Positions 43,571 to 52,077 of a DNA stretch of 64,000 nucleotides are shown here, one piece after another. The notes beneath the pieces are model-generated. The model was not told the DNA's origin. It saw only the letters and a program-made list of their open reading frames with translations, and did not search any database. Origin of the DNA: Micromonospora sp. C95 (GTDB lineage Bacteria; Actinomycetota; Actinomycetes; Mycobacteriales; Micromonosporaceae); assembly GCF_018070465.1 (NCBI RefSeq), contig NZ_JAGPXT010000020.1, positions 48,144 through 112,143 of the forward strand. The letters run 5' to 3'. Every line of letters starts with the position of its first letter. The first letter of the stretch is position 1. The position numbers were made by a program, and so were the translations under genes.

Positions 43571-46500
43571 GTGAGCACCGGACCGACGGCCCTGCCCGCC
43601 AGTGGTGACGCCGCGCAGAGGAACGGCGGTCGACTGCCCCGGCTGCGCGACGCCCGGATCCGGTCCAAGCTGGCGCTGATTCTCGTGGTTCCGGTGGCGG
43701 CGGTCATCGCCCTGGCCACGGTCCGACTGGTCTCCGTCGGCGAGGGTGCCTACGACGCGAGTCAGTCCCGCGCACTCACGGCGCTGTCCATCGACGTCTC
43801 CGCGCTGACCAACGACCTGCACGCCGAACGGATGGCGGCGGCGGCCTACCTCGCCGCACCGCAACAGCGGGCCGACGCGTACAACCTGCGGGTCCGCGAG
43901 ACCCAGCAGCGGATCGACGAGTACCGCGCGGAGCGGGCCCGGGTCGGCGATGCGCCCCCGGCGATCCGCGACCGGCTCACGGCCATCGACGCGCACCTGG
44001 ACACCCTCGACGGCACCCGGCAGGAGGTGCTCGCCCGCGAGCAGATGGAGGTCGCCGAGGCAGTGCTGCGCTACGGCGTGGTTCTCGACGACCTGGTCGC
44101 CTACGGCGACGGGCTGGCCCAGTTGCCCGGCGGCGAGGAGGTCGGTGACACCCGCCGGGCGGTCGCCGCCTTCGCCCGGGCGAAGGCGGCCGTCGCCGAG
44201 GAAGAGGCGGTCGCGTTCACGGCACTCAGCGCCGGCCGGCTGGACAACGAGCAGTTCTCCACCTTCGTGGCCACCCTCACCGGGCAGCAGGAGGCGCTGG
44301 TGGCCTTCTCGCTCGCCGCCGACCCGGTGCAGCGCGCCTTGGTCGAGAGCACCGTCTCCGGTGACGCGGTGGTGCTGGCCGACCGGATCGCCACCGACCT
44401 CAGCCGCTCGGTGAACCAGCGTGCGCCGTTCACCGCGCAGGAGGCCACGGCTGCGATCGGCGCGGTGAACGAGCTGATGCGGTGGGCCGAGATCGAGCTG
44501 GAGAACCGCCTGCTGGCCCAGGCCGAGCAGGCCCGCTCGGACGTCATCCGGCAGGCCGTGGTCGAGACCACATTGGTGCTGCTCACCCTGATCATCGCGG
44601 TGACCCTGGCCGTGGTGCTGGCCCGCTCGCTCAACCACTCCCTGCGCCGGCTGCGGGAGGGCGCGCTCTCGGTGGCCAACCGCGACCTGCCCGAGGCGGT
44701 GCGTCGGCTCCAGGGAATGGGCAACGTCAGCGACGGCAGCGTCGACGAGATCGTTCGCGAGGTACGTGACCCGATTCAGCTCAACAACCGCGACGAGGTG
44801 GGACAGGTCGCCCTGGCCTTCAACGTCGTGCACCGGGAGGCGGTCCGGGTCGCGGCCGAACAGGCGGCCCTGCGGACCAGTGTCTCGGCGATGTTCCTCA
44901 ACCTGGCCCGCCGCAGTCAGACCCTGGTCGACCGCATGATCGGCGAGCTGGACGCGATCGAGCGCGGTGAGGAGGACCCGAAGCGGCTCGCGCAGCTCTT
45001 CGAACTCGACCACCTCGCCACCCGGATGCGCCGGAACGACGAGAACCTGCTCGTGCTGGCGGGGGCCGACTCGGCCGTGCCGCGCCGCGACGACGCCCTG
45101 CTCGTGGACGTGTTGCGGGCCGCACAATCCGAGGTGGAGCTCTACAACCGGATCGAGTTCGGCACCGTCGACACCGACGTGTCCGTGGCGGCCCACGCGG
45201 TGAACGACGTGGTGCGGCTGGTGGCCGAGCTGCTCGACAACGCCACCCGCTTCTCGCCGCCCAACACCACGGTGGTGGCCGACGGACGGCGCATTCGGGA
45301 CTACGTGCTCATCCAGATCGAGGACCGTGGTCTCGGCCTCTCCGACGAGCAGTTGGACTCGCTCAACCGCCGACTCGCCGCGCCCTCCGCGGTCGACGTC
45401 GCGGCATTCCGCCTGATGGGTCTGGCGGTGGTGAGCCGGCTCGCGGCCCGCTACGGCATTCGGGTCGAGCTGCGTCGCAACGTCGAGGGCGGCACTGTCG
45501 CGCAGGTCACCCTGCCCGCCGCCACCGTGGTGCTGCCCAGCCTGCGCGGCCGCGACCAGGCGATCACCCGACCCCGGCAGCCGCTCGCGGTCGAGCAGAA
45601 CCCGCTCGCGTCGGTCGGCCACGGCGACCCGGCCGGGGGGACGGGGCGCGGCAACACCGCGACCCTCGTCGACCGGTGGCACAACGGCACGTCCCCCGGT
45701 ACGCCCTGGCCGGGAGCGGAGGCGGCCCCTGCCGACCCGCCGCCGCCCCGGACGCCGCCGCCGGCCTTCAACGGGTTCAACGCGGGTTCGCCCACGGTCG
45801 CGCAACCCACCCTCGACCCGCTACCGCCCCGAGGCACCGGAAACCACGGCCAGCACGCCGATCCCGGCCTGCCGGTGGGACCGGTCGCCGGTGCGGGCGG
45901 CACGGCACCGGCGGGATTCGCCCCGGCCGCCGGCCAGCACGCCGGTGGCGACGATCTCGACGGCTCCGGGTTCCGTGGGCTGGGCGCCAGCCTGGCCGCC
46001 ACCGCACCACCCCCGACCCGTCCGATCACCGTGCCACCCGAACAGTCCTCCGATTCGCCGATCTTCCGCGAGATGGAGGCGGTCTGGTTCCGCTCGCACG
46101 GCAACGACGTCACCACGATCTTCAGCCGACCGCAGTTCGACGAGCCGGCCCCGCAGGCGGTCGCCACCCCACCGGCACCCCCTGTCGAGCCCACCAGGGG
46201 ACGGAGTCCGTTGCCAACCCGCACGCCGGGTGCGGCCGCCGCCGCGACACCTGAGCCGCCACCGTCGTACACTTTCTCGTCCGCCAGCACGGCTGGTCCG
46301 GCGCCGAGCGCGCCGCCGACCTCGCCCGCGCCGCCACCGCCGTCCACGTCACCGCCGTCCACCCGGCAGCCCGAAACCGGCCAGCCGGAGGACGACGCCT
46401 GGCGGACGGCGGCCGACGAGGGCTGGTCTCGGGCCAGCCGGGCGGCCGAGCCCACTCCCGCCGGCACGACCCGGTCGGGGCTGCCCAAGCGGGTACCCCA

Positions 46501-46669
46501 GGCACAGCTCGTGCCCGGTGGCATCGAGCCGCGCGGCGGGCGTGAGCACGGCCGCCGGACCCCCGACGAAGTACGCGGACTGCTGTCGGCATACCACCGT
46601 GGTGTCCAGCGCGGTCGGACGGCTGGAGTGAGTCAGAACAGCACCTCGATCAAGGAGACGAGCCGATGA
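43571..46669 (+). CDS. conservon sensor kinase (CvnA type)
   Basis: The 1,032-residue protein starts at GTG 43571 after GGAGG. A first membrane helix (~residues 35-58) and a second (~330-352) flank an extracytoplasmic helical domain of the nitrate/nitrite-sensor (NIT) type. A HAMP-like stretch and the AMFLNLARRSQTLVDRMIGE dimerisation region follow, then an ATPase domain (~543-655; LVAELLDNATRFSPP, LIQIEDRGLGLSDEQL, GLAVVSRLAARYGI). The last ~370 residues are Pro-rich and disordered. No ordinary H-box is visible, as is usual for CvnA. It heads a four-gene conservon. Confidence 0.9.
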   Translation: MSTGPTALPASGDAAQRNGGRLPRLRDARIRSKLALILVVPVAAVIALATVRLVSVGEGAYDASQSRALTALSIDVSALTNDLHAERMAAAAYLAAPQQRADAYNLRVRETQQRIDEYRAERARVGDAPPAIRDRLTAIDAHLDTLDGTRQEVLAREQMEVAEAVLRYGVVLDDLVAYGDGLAQLPGGEEVGDTRRAVAAFARAKAAVAEEEAVAFTALSAGRLDNEQFSTFVATLTGQQEALVAFSLAADPVQRALVESTVSGDAVVLADRIATDLSRSVNQRAPFTAQEATAAIGAVNELMRWAEIELENRLLAQAEQARSDVIRQAVVETTLVLLTLIIAVTLAVVLARSLNHSLRRLREGALSVANRDLPEAVRRLQGMGNVSDGSVDEIVREVRDPIQLNNRDEVGQVALAFNVVHREAVRVAAEQAALRTSVSAMFLNLARRSQTLVDRMIGELDAIERGEEDPKRLAQLFELDHLATRMRRNDENLLVLAGADSAVPRRDDALLVDVLRAAQSEVELYNRIEFGTVDTDVSVAAHAVNDVVRLVAELLDNATRFSPPNTTVVADGRRIRDYVLIQIEDRGLGLSDEQLDSLNRRLAAPSAVDVAAFRLMGLAVVSRLAARYGIRVELRRNVEGGTVAQVTLPAATVVLPSLRGRDQAITRPRQPLAVEQNPLASVGHGDPAGGTGRGNTATLVDRWHNGTSPGTPWPGAEAAPADPPPPRTPPPAFNGFNAGSPTVAQPTLDPLPPRGTGNHGQHADPGLPVGPVAGAGGTAPAGFAPAAGQHAGGDDLDGSGFRGLGASLAATAPPPTRPITVPPEQSSDSPIFREMEAVWFRSHGNDVTTIFSRPQFDEPAPQAVATPPAPPVEPTRGRSPLPTRTPGAAAAATPEPPPSYTFSSASTAGPAPSAPPTSPAPPPPSTSPPSTRQPETGQPEDDAWRTAADEGWSRASRAAEPTPAGTTRSGLPKRVPQAQLVPGGIEPRGGREHGRRTPDEVRGLLSAYHRGVQRGRTAGVSQNSTSIKETSR

Positions 46670-47073
46670 ACAGGCCAGCGGCCATACAGGACATGGGTTG
46701 GCTGCTCAGCAACTTCGCCGACAGCGTGGCAGGCATCGCCCACGTCGTGGCGGTGTCCGCGGACGGGCTGTTGCTCGCCTCCTCCCGGGACCTGCCGGCG
46801 GACCGGGCGGATCAGCTCGCCGCGATCACCTCCGGCGTGGTGAGCCTGACCGAGGGCGCCGCGCGGATGTTCAGCGCCGGCGGCGTCTTGCAGACAGTTA
46901 TCGAGATGGACAGCGGCTACCTGTTCCTGATGTCCATCAGCGACGGATCGTCGATGGCGGTGCTCGCGGCGCGTAGCTGCGACGTCGGCCAGGTGGGCTA
47001 CGAGATGGCACTGCTTGTGGAACGGGTCGGTGCGGCGTTGGTACCGCTGCCCCGGGACGCGGTGCGGTCGTAA
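46666..47073 (+). CDS. roadblock/LC7 protein (CvnB type)
   Basis: The 135-residue roadblock/LC7-fold protein (MNRPAAIQDMGWLLSNFADS...AAITSGVVSLTEGAARMF) is the presumed GTPase-activating or scaffold partner of the conservon GTPase. ATG 46666 overlaps the kinase stop (ATGA). Confidence 0.93.
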   Translation: MNRPAAIQDMGWLLSNFADSVAGIAHVVAVSADGLLLASSRDLPADRADQLAAITSGVVSLTEGAARMFSAGGVLQTVIEMDSGYLFLMSISDGSSMAVLAARSCDVGQVGYEMALLVERVGAALVPLPRDAVRS

Positions 47074-47115
47074 CCGGTGCACCGGACCGGCGGAAGGCGG
47101 AGGAGGTGATCGCGG

Positions 47116-47478
47116 ATGGATCGGCAGCGTGACCCACGGGGTGCGCTGGTGCGGCCGTACGCGGTCACCCGGGGCAGGACCGAGCCGTTGCAGGACATCG
47201 CCCTGGAAGCGGTGTTGGTGGCCAGCCCCACGCAGATCGCCGAGTCACGTTTCGCCGGGCACGACAAGCATCGCATCGCCATGGTCTGCGAGGGGCGACC
47301 CGAGTCGCTGGCGGAGATCGCCGCGTACACCCGGCTACCGCTGGGTGTCGCCCGGGTGCTGGTCGCCGACATGGTGGCCGAAGGCCTACTGACGCTACAG
47401 ACGGCCGCTCCCGCCACAGGTTACGAGGAGCGGATGGAAATGCTGGGAAGGGTGCTGAGTGGACTTCGCGAGCTATGA
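47116..47478 (+). CDS. DUF742 protein (CvnC type)
   Basis: The 120-residue protein matches the DUF742 family: LVRPYAVTRGRTEP near the start and LAEIAAYTRLPLGVARVLVA as a winged-helix-like core. ATG 47116 follows GGAGGTGATCG. Its 3' end overlaps the GTPase gene by 20 bases. The family always travels with roadblock and CvnD-type GTPases; its molecular action is unclear. Confidence 0.92.
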   Translation: MDRQRDPRGALVRPYAVTRGRTEPLQDIALEAVLVASPTQIAESRFAGHDKHRIAMVCEGRPESLAEIAAYTRLPLGVARVLVADMVAEGLLTLQTAAPATGYEERMEMLGRVLSGLREL

Positions 47479-48082
47479 CCCCGCCGGGGCCCGCCAGAGC
47501 CGGGGAATCATCTCCGCGAAGATCGTCGTCGCGGGTGGCTTCGGTGTCGGCAAGACCACGCTTGTCGGTGCGATCTCCGAGATCACACCGCTGACCACCG
47601 AGGCGGTGATGACCTCGGCCGGCGTCGGCATCGACGACCCGTCCAAGGTGCCGGGCAAGGAGACCACCACGGTCGCCATGGACTTCGGCCGGATCACCAT
47701 GGCGCAGGATCTGATCCTGTACCTCTTCGGCACGCCTGGGCAGACCCGGTTCTGGTTCATGTGGGACGAGATCATCCGAGGCGCGGTGGGCGCCGCGGTG
47801 CTGGTGGACACCCGCCGGATCACCGACGCGTTCGCCCCGCTCGACTACTTCGAGAACCGCAACCTGCCGTACGTGGTGGCGCTCAACCGGTTCGACGGCG
47901 CACCCCAGTACGAGCTGGACGAGGTGCGCGAGGCGTTGGCCATCTCGCCGGACGTGCCGTTGGTGATGACCGACGCGCGGCAGCGTGAGCCGGTCAAGCA
48001 GGTCCTGGTGACCGTCGTCGAGCACGCCATGGCGCGCCTGCAGGCCGAGCACGACCGCGGCTTCCCGACCCCGGTCGGGTAG
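47459..48082 (+). CDS. small GTPase (CvnD type)
   Basis: This 207-residue Ras-like GTPase has P-loop GGFGVGKTTLV (~residue 26), the G3 variant FGTPGQTRFW (~90) and G4 NRFDG (~142). GTG 47459 lies inside the DUF742 gene. In Streptomyces such conservons work as membrane-associated, G-protein-like signalling complexes. A GC-rich hairpin follows the stop. Confidence 0.93.
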   Translation: MDFASYDPAGARQSRGIISAKIVVAGGFGVGKTTLVGAISEITPLTTEAVMTSAGVGIDDPSKVPGKETTTVAMDFGRITMAQDLILYLFGTPGQTRFWFMWDEIIRGAVGAAVLVDTRRITDAFAPLDYFENRNLPYVVALNRFDGAPQYELDEVREALAISPDVPLVMTDARQREPVKQVLVTVVEHAMARLQAEHDRGFPTPVG

Positions 48083-48089
48083 GCGGTGT

Positions 48090-48121
48090 CCCGCCGGCCC
48101 GGTCGCGGCCGGGCCGGCGGG
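48090..48121. terminator. bidirectional terminator between conservon and nitrate operon
   Basis: A perfect 13-bp stem (48090-48102 with 48109-48121) with a 6-nt loop sits in the 40-base gap between convergent stops (48082 and 48123). Confidence 0.75.
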
Positions 48122-48122
48122 C

Positions 48123-49211
48123 TCAGTCGACGCGCAGCCGGTAGCCGCGTTTGACCACCGTCTGCACGACACGTGGCGCCTTCAGGCCGGCCCGTAGCCG
48201 GGCCACCGCCATCTCCACCGCGTGCTCGTCGGCGCCGCGCGGCAGCGTCCGCAACAGGGCGGTACGCGACAGCACCCGGCCCGGCGTCTGCGCCAGCGCC
48301 CGCAGCACCGCCATCGGCGCCGGGGCCAGCGGTCGCAGCTCGCCGTCGACCACCGCCGCGTGGCCGCGCAGGGTGAGCAGGTGTCCGGCGACCTTGATGG
48401 TCACGGTGCGGCGGGGCAGTTCGTCGACGATGGTGCGGACCAGCGCGCCGAGCCGGGCCCGGCTCGGCGCGCTCACCGGCACCCCGCGTCGGACCAGCGG
48501 CTCGGCGGTGACCTGTCCGACGCAACTGGCCAGCACGTCGGTGCGCAGCGCGTCCAGCACCGCCTCCGTGCGATCGCCGGAGGCGCGCAGCAGCGCCTCC
48601 ACCGCCGGTGCCGAGGTGAAGGTGACCGCGTCGACAAGCCGCCCCGCCACCAGGTCGACCAGCCGGTGCAGCGGCGCGGGATCGGTCGGTGGGGCCCAGC
48701 GGTAGACCGGGATCTCGATGACCGTGGCGCCGGCCTCCTCCAGCGCGCGGGTGCACTCCGGTTGCCGCTCGCCGTGCAACTGCATGGCGATCACCTGACC
48801 GGACACGCCCCGCTGACGCAGGTGGTCGACCACCTCGTCGCAGCTCTCCGAGGCGGGTGACCACTGGTCGAACAGACCCGCGGCCCGGATCGCCCCCCGG
48901 GCCTTCGGGCCCCGGGCCACCACGTACGCGTCACCGAGGATCCCGCGCAGCGGCTCGGCGAGCCCCCAACCCTCGGCGGCCTCCAGCCAGCCGCGCATCC
49001 CGATGCCGGTGTTCGCCATCAGGATGTCGGGCGGCCGTTCCAGGCAGGCACGGGTGGCCTCGCGCAGCTCGGTGTCGTCCGCGAGCGGCACGATCCGCAG
49101 GGCGGGGGCGAGCACCACCCGGGCGCCCCGCCGTTGGAGCAGCGCGGCGAGTTCGTCCCGCCGCCGGTCGGCGGTCACCCCGATGGTGAAGCCGGCCAGT
49201 TCCTCGCGCAT
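48123..49211 (-). CDS. nnaR: HemD-like / OmpR-type HTH regulator (NnaR-like)
   Basis: From ATG 49211 the product is 362 residues. Residues ~1-250 form a uroporphyrinogen-III-synthase-like fold (GFTIGVTADRRRDELAALL, VDAVTFTSAPAVEALL, CVGQVTAEPLVRRGV). Residues ~270-362 are a winged-helix DNA-binding domain (VLSRTALLRTLPRGADEHAVE...VVQTVVKRGYRLRV). This pairing matches NnaR of Streptomyces, which works with GlnR on nitrate and nitrite genes. It is the last gene of the nitrate operon, overlapping nirD (ATGA). Whether the HemD half still makes siroheme precursor or only senses it is open. Confidence 0.85.
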   Translation of the reverse strand: MREELAGFTIGVTADRRRDELAALLQRRGARVVLAPALRIVPLADDTELREATRACLERPPDILMANTGIGMRGWLEAAEGWGLAEPLRGILGDAYVVARGPKARGAIRAAGLFDQWSPASESCDEVVDHLRQRGVSGQVIAMQLHGERQPECTRALEEAGATVIEIPVYRWAPPTDPAPLHRLVDLVAGRLVDAVTFTSAPAVEALLRASGDRTEAVLDALRTDVLASCVGQVTAEPLVRRGVPVSAPSRARLGALVRTIVDELPRRTVTIKVAGHLLTLRGHAAVVDGELRPLAPAPMAVLRALAQTPGRVLSRTALLRTLPRGADEHAVEMAVARLRAGLKAPRVVQTVVKRGYRLRVD

Positions 49212-49558
49212 CAGCCCTCCTGTCGCAGCCGCACCTCGACCATGCCGTTGTGGCAACGGATCTGGTGCCGAGCGACCGAAACGCCCGGCAGGTCGAGACA
49301 GTCCCCCGTGCGCAGGTCGTACACCTGCTTGTGCAGCGGCGACGCGACCGTCGGCACCTCGCCCCGGCTGCCCACGATGCCGCGGGAGAGCACGTACGCC
49401 CCGGAGACCGGGTCGAGGTTGTCGATCGCGTACAGCCCGTCCGCGGTCCGGAAGATCGCCACCTGCACCCCGGCGACGAGGGCGGCGACGCCCCGGTCCG
49501 GGTCCAGGCGATCAAACGGGCAGACGGTGACCCAGCTCAGTGCCGTCGCGGCGGTCAT
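49211..49558 (-). CDS. nirD: nitrite reductase small subunit
   Basis: The 115-residue protein is a Rieske-like domain of the NirD family (WVTVCPFDRLDPDRGVAALV; PLHKQVYDLRTGDCLD; QIRCHNGMVEVRL). As usual for NirD, the [2Fe-2S] Cys-His pairs are not complete, so it is structural rather than a redox carrier. Its start overlaps the nirB stop and its stop overlaps the regulator start. Confidence 0.92.
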   Translation of the reverse strand: MTAATALSWVTVCPFDRLDPDRGVAALVAGVQVAIFRTADGLYAIDNLDPVSGAYVLSRGIVGSRGEVPTVASPLHKQVYDLRTGDCLDLPGVSVARHQIRCHNGMVEVRLRQEG

Positions 49559-52077
49559 CGACGCACCTCCGGCAGGCCGAGCGCGACCGGTTGACGGCCC
49601 TGCGCGCCGGACGGATGCCCACCGACGGGTACCGGTTGTCCGCGTTCGGTGACGAAGGTGATCGACGGGTCGGGCACCTCCGGCGCGTTGACGAAGGAGG
49701 TGAACCGGCGCAGCCGGTCCGCGTCGGCCAGGACGTCGCGCCACTCGTCCGAGTAGGACACCACGTGCCGGGCCATCGCGGCGTCGAGTTCGGCGCAGAG
49801 GCCGAGCGAGTCGTCCACGATCACCGCCCGGAGATGGTCCAGGCCACCGTCCATCGCTTCGATCCAGGCGGCGGTGCGTTGCAGCCGGTCGGCGGTGCGG
49901 ATGTAGTACATCAGGAACCTGTCGATCAGCGTGACCAGCGCCTCCGTGGACAGGTCGGTGGCGAACAGGTCGGCGTGCCGGGGCCGGAAGCCACCGTTGC
50001 CGCCGACGTAGAGGTTCCATCCCGTCTCGGTGGCGATCACACCGAAGTCCTTGCTGCGCGCCTCGGCGCATTCCCGGGCGCAGCCGGAGACCGCCGACTT
50101 GATCTTGTGTGGGGCGCGCAGGCCCCGGTAGCGCAGCTCCAGGGCGACGGCCAGGCCGACCGAGTCCTGCACCCCGTAGCGGCACCAGGTGGAGCCGACG
50201 CACGACTTCACCGTGCGCAGCGCCTTGCCGTACGCGTGCCCGGACTCGAACCCGGCATCCACCAGCCGGCGCCAGATCTGCGGGAGCTGGTCGACGCGGG
50301 CGCCGAACAGGTCGATCCGCTGCCCGCCGGTGATCTTCGTGTAGAGGTTGAAGTCGCGGGCCACCTCGCCGATGACGATCAGCTTCTCCGGGGTGATCTC
50401 CCCGCCCGGTATCCGGGGCACCACCGAGTAGCTGCCGTCGCGTTGCAGATTCGCCAGGAAGTGGTCGTTGGTGTCCTGCAACGAGGCCTGCTCGCCGTCG
50501 AGGATGTGGCCGTTGCCGAGCGAGGCGAGGATCGAGGCGACGACCGGTTTGCAGATGTCGCAGCCGCGGCCCCGGCCGTGCTCGGCGATCAGCCGGGAGA
50601 ACGTCCGGATGCCGCGTACCCGGACGATGTCGAACAGCTCCTGCCGGCTGACGTCGAAGTGCTCGCAGAGCGCCTTCGACTGGACCACGCCGGCCGCGTC
50701 GAGCAACTGCTTCAGCATTGGTACGCAGGAACCGCAGCTCGTACCGGCCCGGGTGCACGCCTTCAGGGCGGCCACGTCGGCGCAGCCGTCCGCGATCGCC
50801 GTGTCGATGTCCCCCCGGGTCACCGCGTTGCAGGAGCAGACCTGGGCGGTCGCGGGCAAGGCACCAGCCGTGGCGCCCACCGCTTCGTCGCCGGCCAGCA
50901 GGGCCAGCGGTGCGGCCGGCAGCGGCCCGCCGACGCTTGCGCGCAGCGTCGGGTACGCGCTGGCGTCGCCGACCAGCACCCCGCCGAGCAGCGTCGCGGC
51001 GTCGTCGGAGAGGACCAGCTTGGCGTACACCCGGGCGGCGGGGTCGGTCCAGGTGACGTCCAGGCACCCGGGCGTCGCACCGTGCGCGTCGCCGAACGAG
51101 GCGACGTCGACGCCGAGCAGCTTGAGCTTGGTGGCGGTGTCCGCGCCCGGGAAGGTCGCCTCGCCGCCGACCAGCCGGTCGGCCACCACCTCGGCCATCG
51201 CGTAGCCGGGGGCGACCAGGCCGTAGCAGGTGCCGTCGACCGCCGCGCACTCGCCGACCGCGTAGATCCGCTCGTCCGTGCTCCGGCAGGCGGAGTCGAC
51301 CAGGACCCCGCCGCGTGGACCGATGTCGAGCCCGGCCGCCCGGGCCAGCTCGTCGCGCGGTCGGATGCCGGCGGCCACCACCACCAGGTCGGCGTCGAGC
51401 ACCGCGCCGTCGGCGAGTTCCAGGGCGGCCACCGCTCCGTCCGCGTCGGGCCGCAGCGCGGTGGTCGCCACGCCCAGGTGGCAGGCCACGTCCAGGTCCT
51501 CGACGTAGCGGCGGAGCATCGCGCCACCGGCGGTGTCCACCTGCACCGGCATCAGCCGCGGAGCGAACTCCACCACGCTGGTGGTCAGCCCGAGCAGGCG
51601 CAGCGCGTTCGCCGCCTCCAGGCCGAGCAGCCCGCCGCCGATCACCGCGCCGGTGCGGCGGTCCTTCGCGTACCGGCGGATGGCGGCGAGGTCGTCAAGG
51701 GTCCGGTAGACGAAGACACCGGCCAGGTCCGCCCCCGGCACCGGCGGCACGAACGGGTACGACCCGGTGGCGAACACCAGGACGTCGTACGGGTGCTCGC
51801 CGGTGGTCGTGGTCACCACCCGGCGGTCCCGGTCCACGCCGGTGACCGGCTCGCCGAGGCGCAACTCCACGCCGTCGTGTGCGGTGTGCAGGTTCAGGTC
51901 CTGCTCGTCGGCACCGTCGAAGTACGCCGAGAGCCGCACCCGGTCGTACGCGGGCCGGCTCTCCTCGGCGAGCACCGTGACCCGCCAGCGTTGCTGTGGG
52001 TCGCGGGCCCGCAGCGCGTCCACGAACCGCTGGCCGACCATGCCGTTGCCGATGACGACCACGTTGCCGCCGGTCAT
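49555..52077 (-). CDS. nirB: NAD(P)H-dependent nitrite reductase large subunit
   Basis: NirB reduces nitrite to ammonium in the cytoplasm. From ATG 52077 it has 840 residues. The FAD/NAD(P)H oxidoreductase domain covers ~1-310 (VVVIGNGMVGQRFVDAL). A BFD-type [2Fe-2S] segment (QVCSCNAVTRGDID...TSCGSC, ~425-470) follows, then the ferredoxin-like halves and the siroheme/[4Fe-4S] cysteines CVGSTWCRYG and SGCARECAE (~620-670). All four cysteines of that site are present. Coupled by overlaps on both sides. Confidence 0.96.
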   Translation of the reverse strand: MTGGNVVVIGNGMVGQRFVDALRARDPQQRWRVTVLAEESRPAYDRVRLSAYFDGADEQDLNLHTAHDGVELRLGEPVTGVDRDRRVVTTTTGEHPYDVLVFATGSYPFVPPVPGADLAGVFVYRTLDDLAAIRRYAKDRRTGAVIGGGLLGLEAANALRLLGLTTSVVEFAPRLMPVQVDTAGGAMLRRYVEDLDVACHLGVATTALRPDADGAVAALELADGAVLDADLVVVAAGIRPRDELARAAGLDIGPRGGVLVDSACRSTDERIYAVGECAAVDGTCYGLVAPGYAMAEVVADRLVGGEATFPGADTATKLKLLGVDVASFGDAHGATPGCLDVTWTDPAARVYAKLVLSDDAATLLGGVLVGDASAYPTLRASVGGPLPAAPLALLAGDEAVGATAGALPATAQVCSCNAVTRGDIDTAIADGCADVAALKACTRAGTSCGSCVPMLKQLLDAAGVVQSKALCEHFDVSRQELFDIVRVRGIRTFSRLIAEHGRGRGCDICKPVVASILASLGNGHILDGEQASLQDTNDHFLANLQRDGSYSVVPRIPGGEITPEKLIVIGEVARDFNLYTKITGGQRIDLFGARVDQLPQIWRRLVDAGFESGHAYGKALRTVKSCVGSTWCRYGVQDSVGLAVALELRYRGLRAPHKIKSAVSGCARECAEARSKDFGVIATETGWNLYVGGNGGFRPRHADLFATDLSTEALVTLIDRFLMYYIRTADRLQRTAAWIEAMDGGLDHLRAVIVDDSLGLCAELDAAMARHVVSYSDEWRDVLADADRLRRFTSFVNAPEVPDPSITFVTERGQPVPVGGHPSGAQGRQPVALGLPEVRR

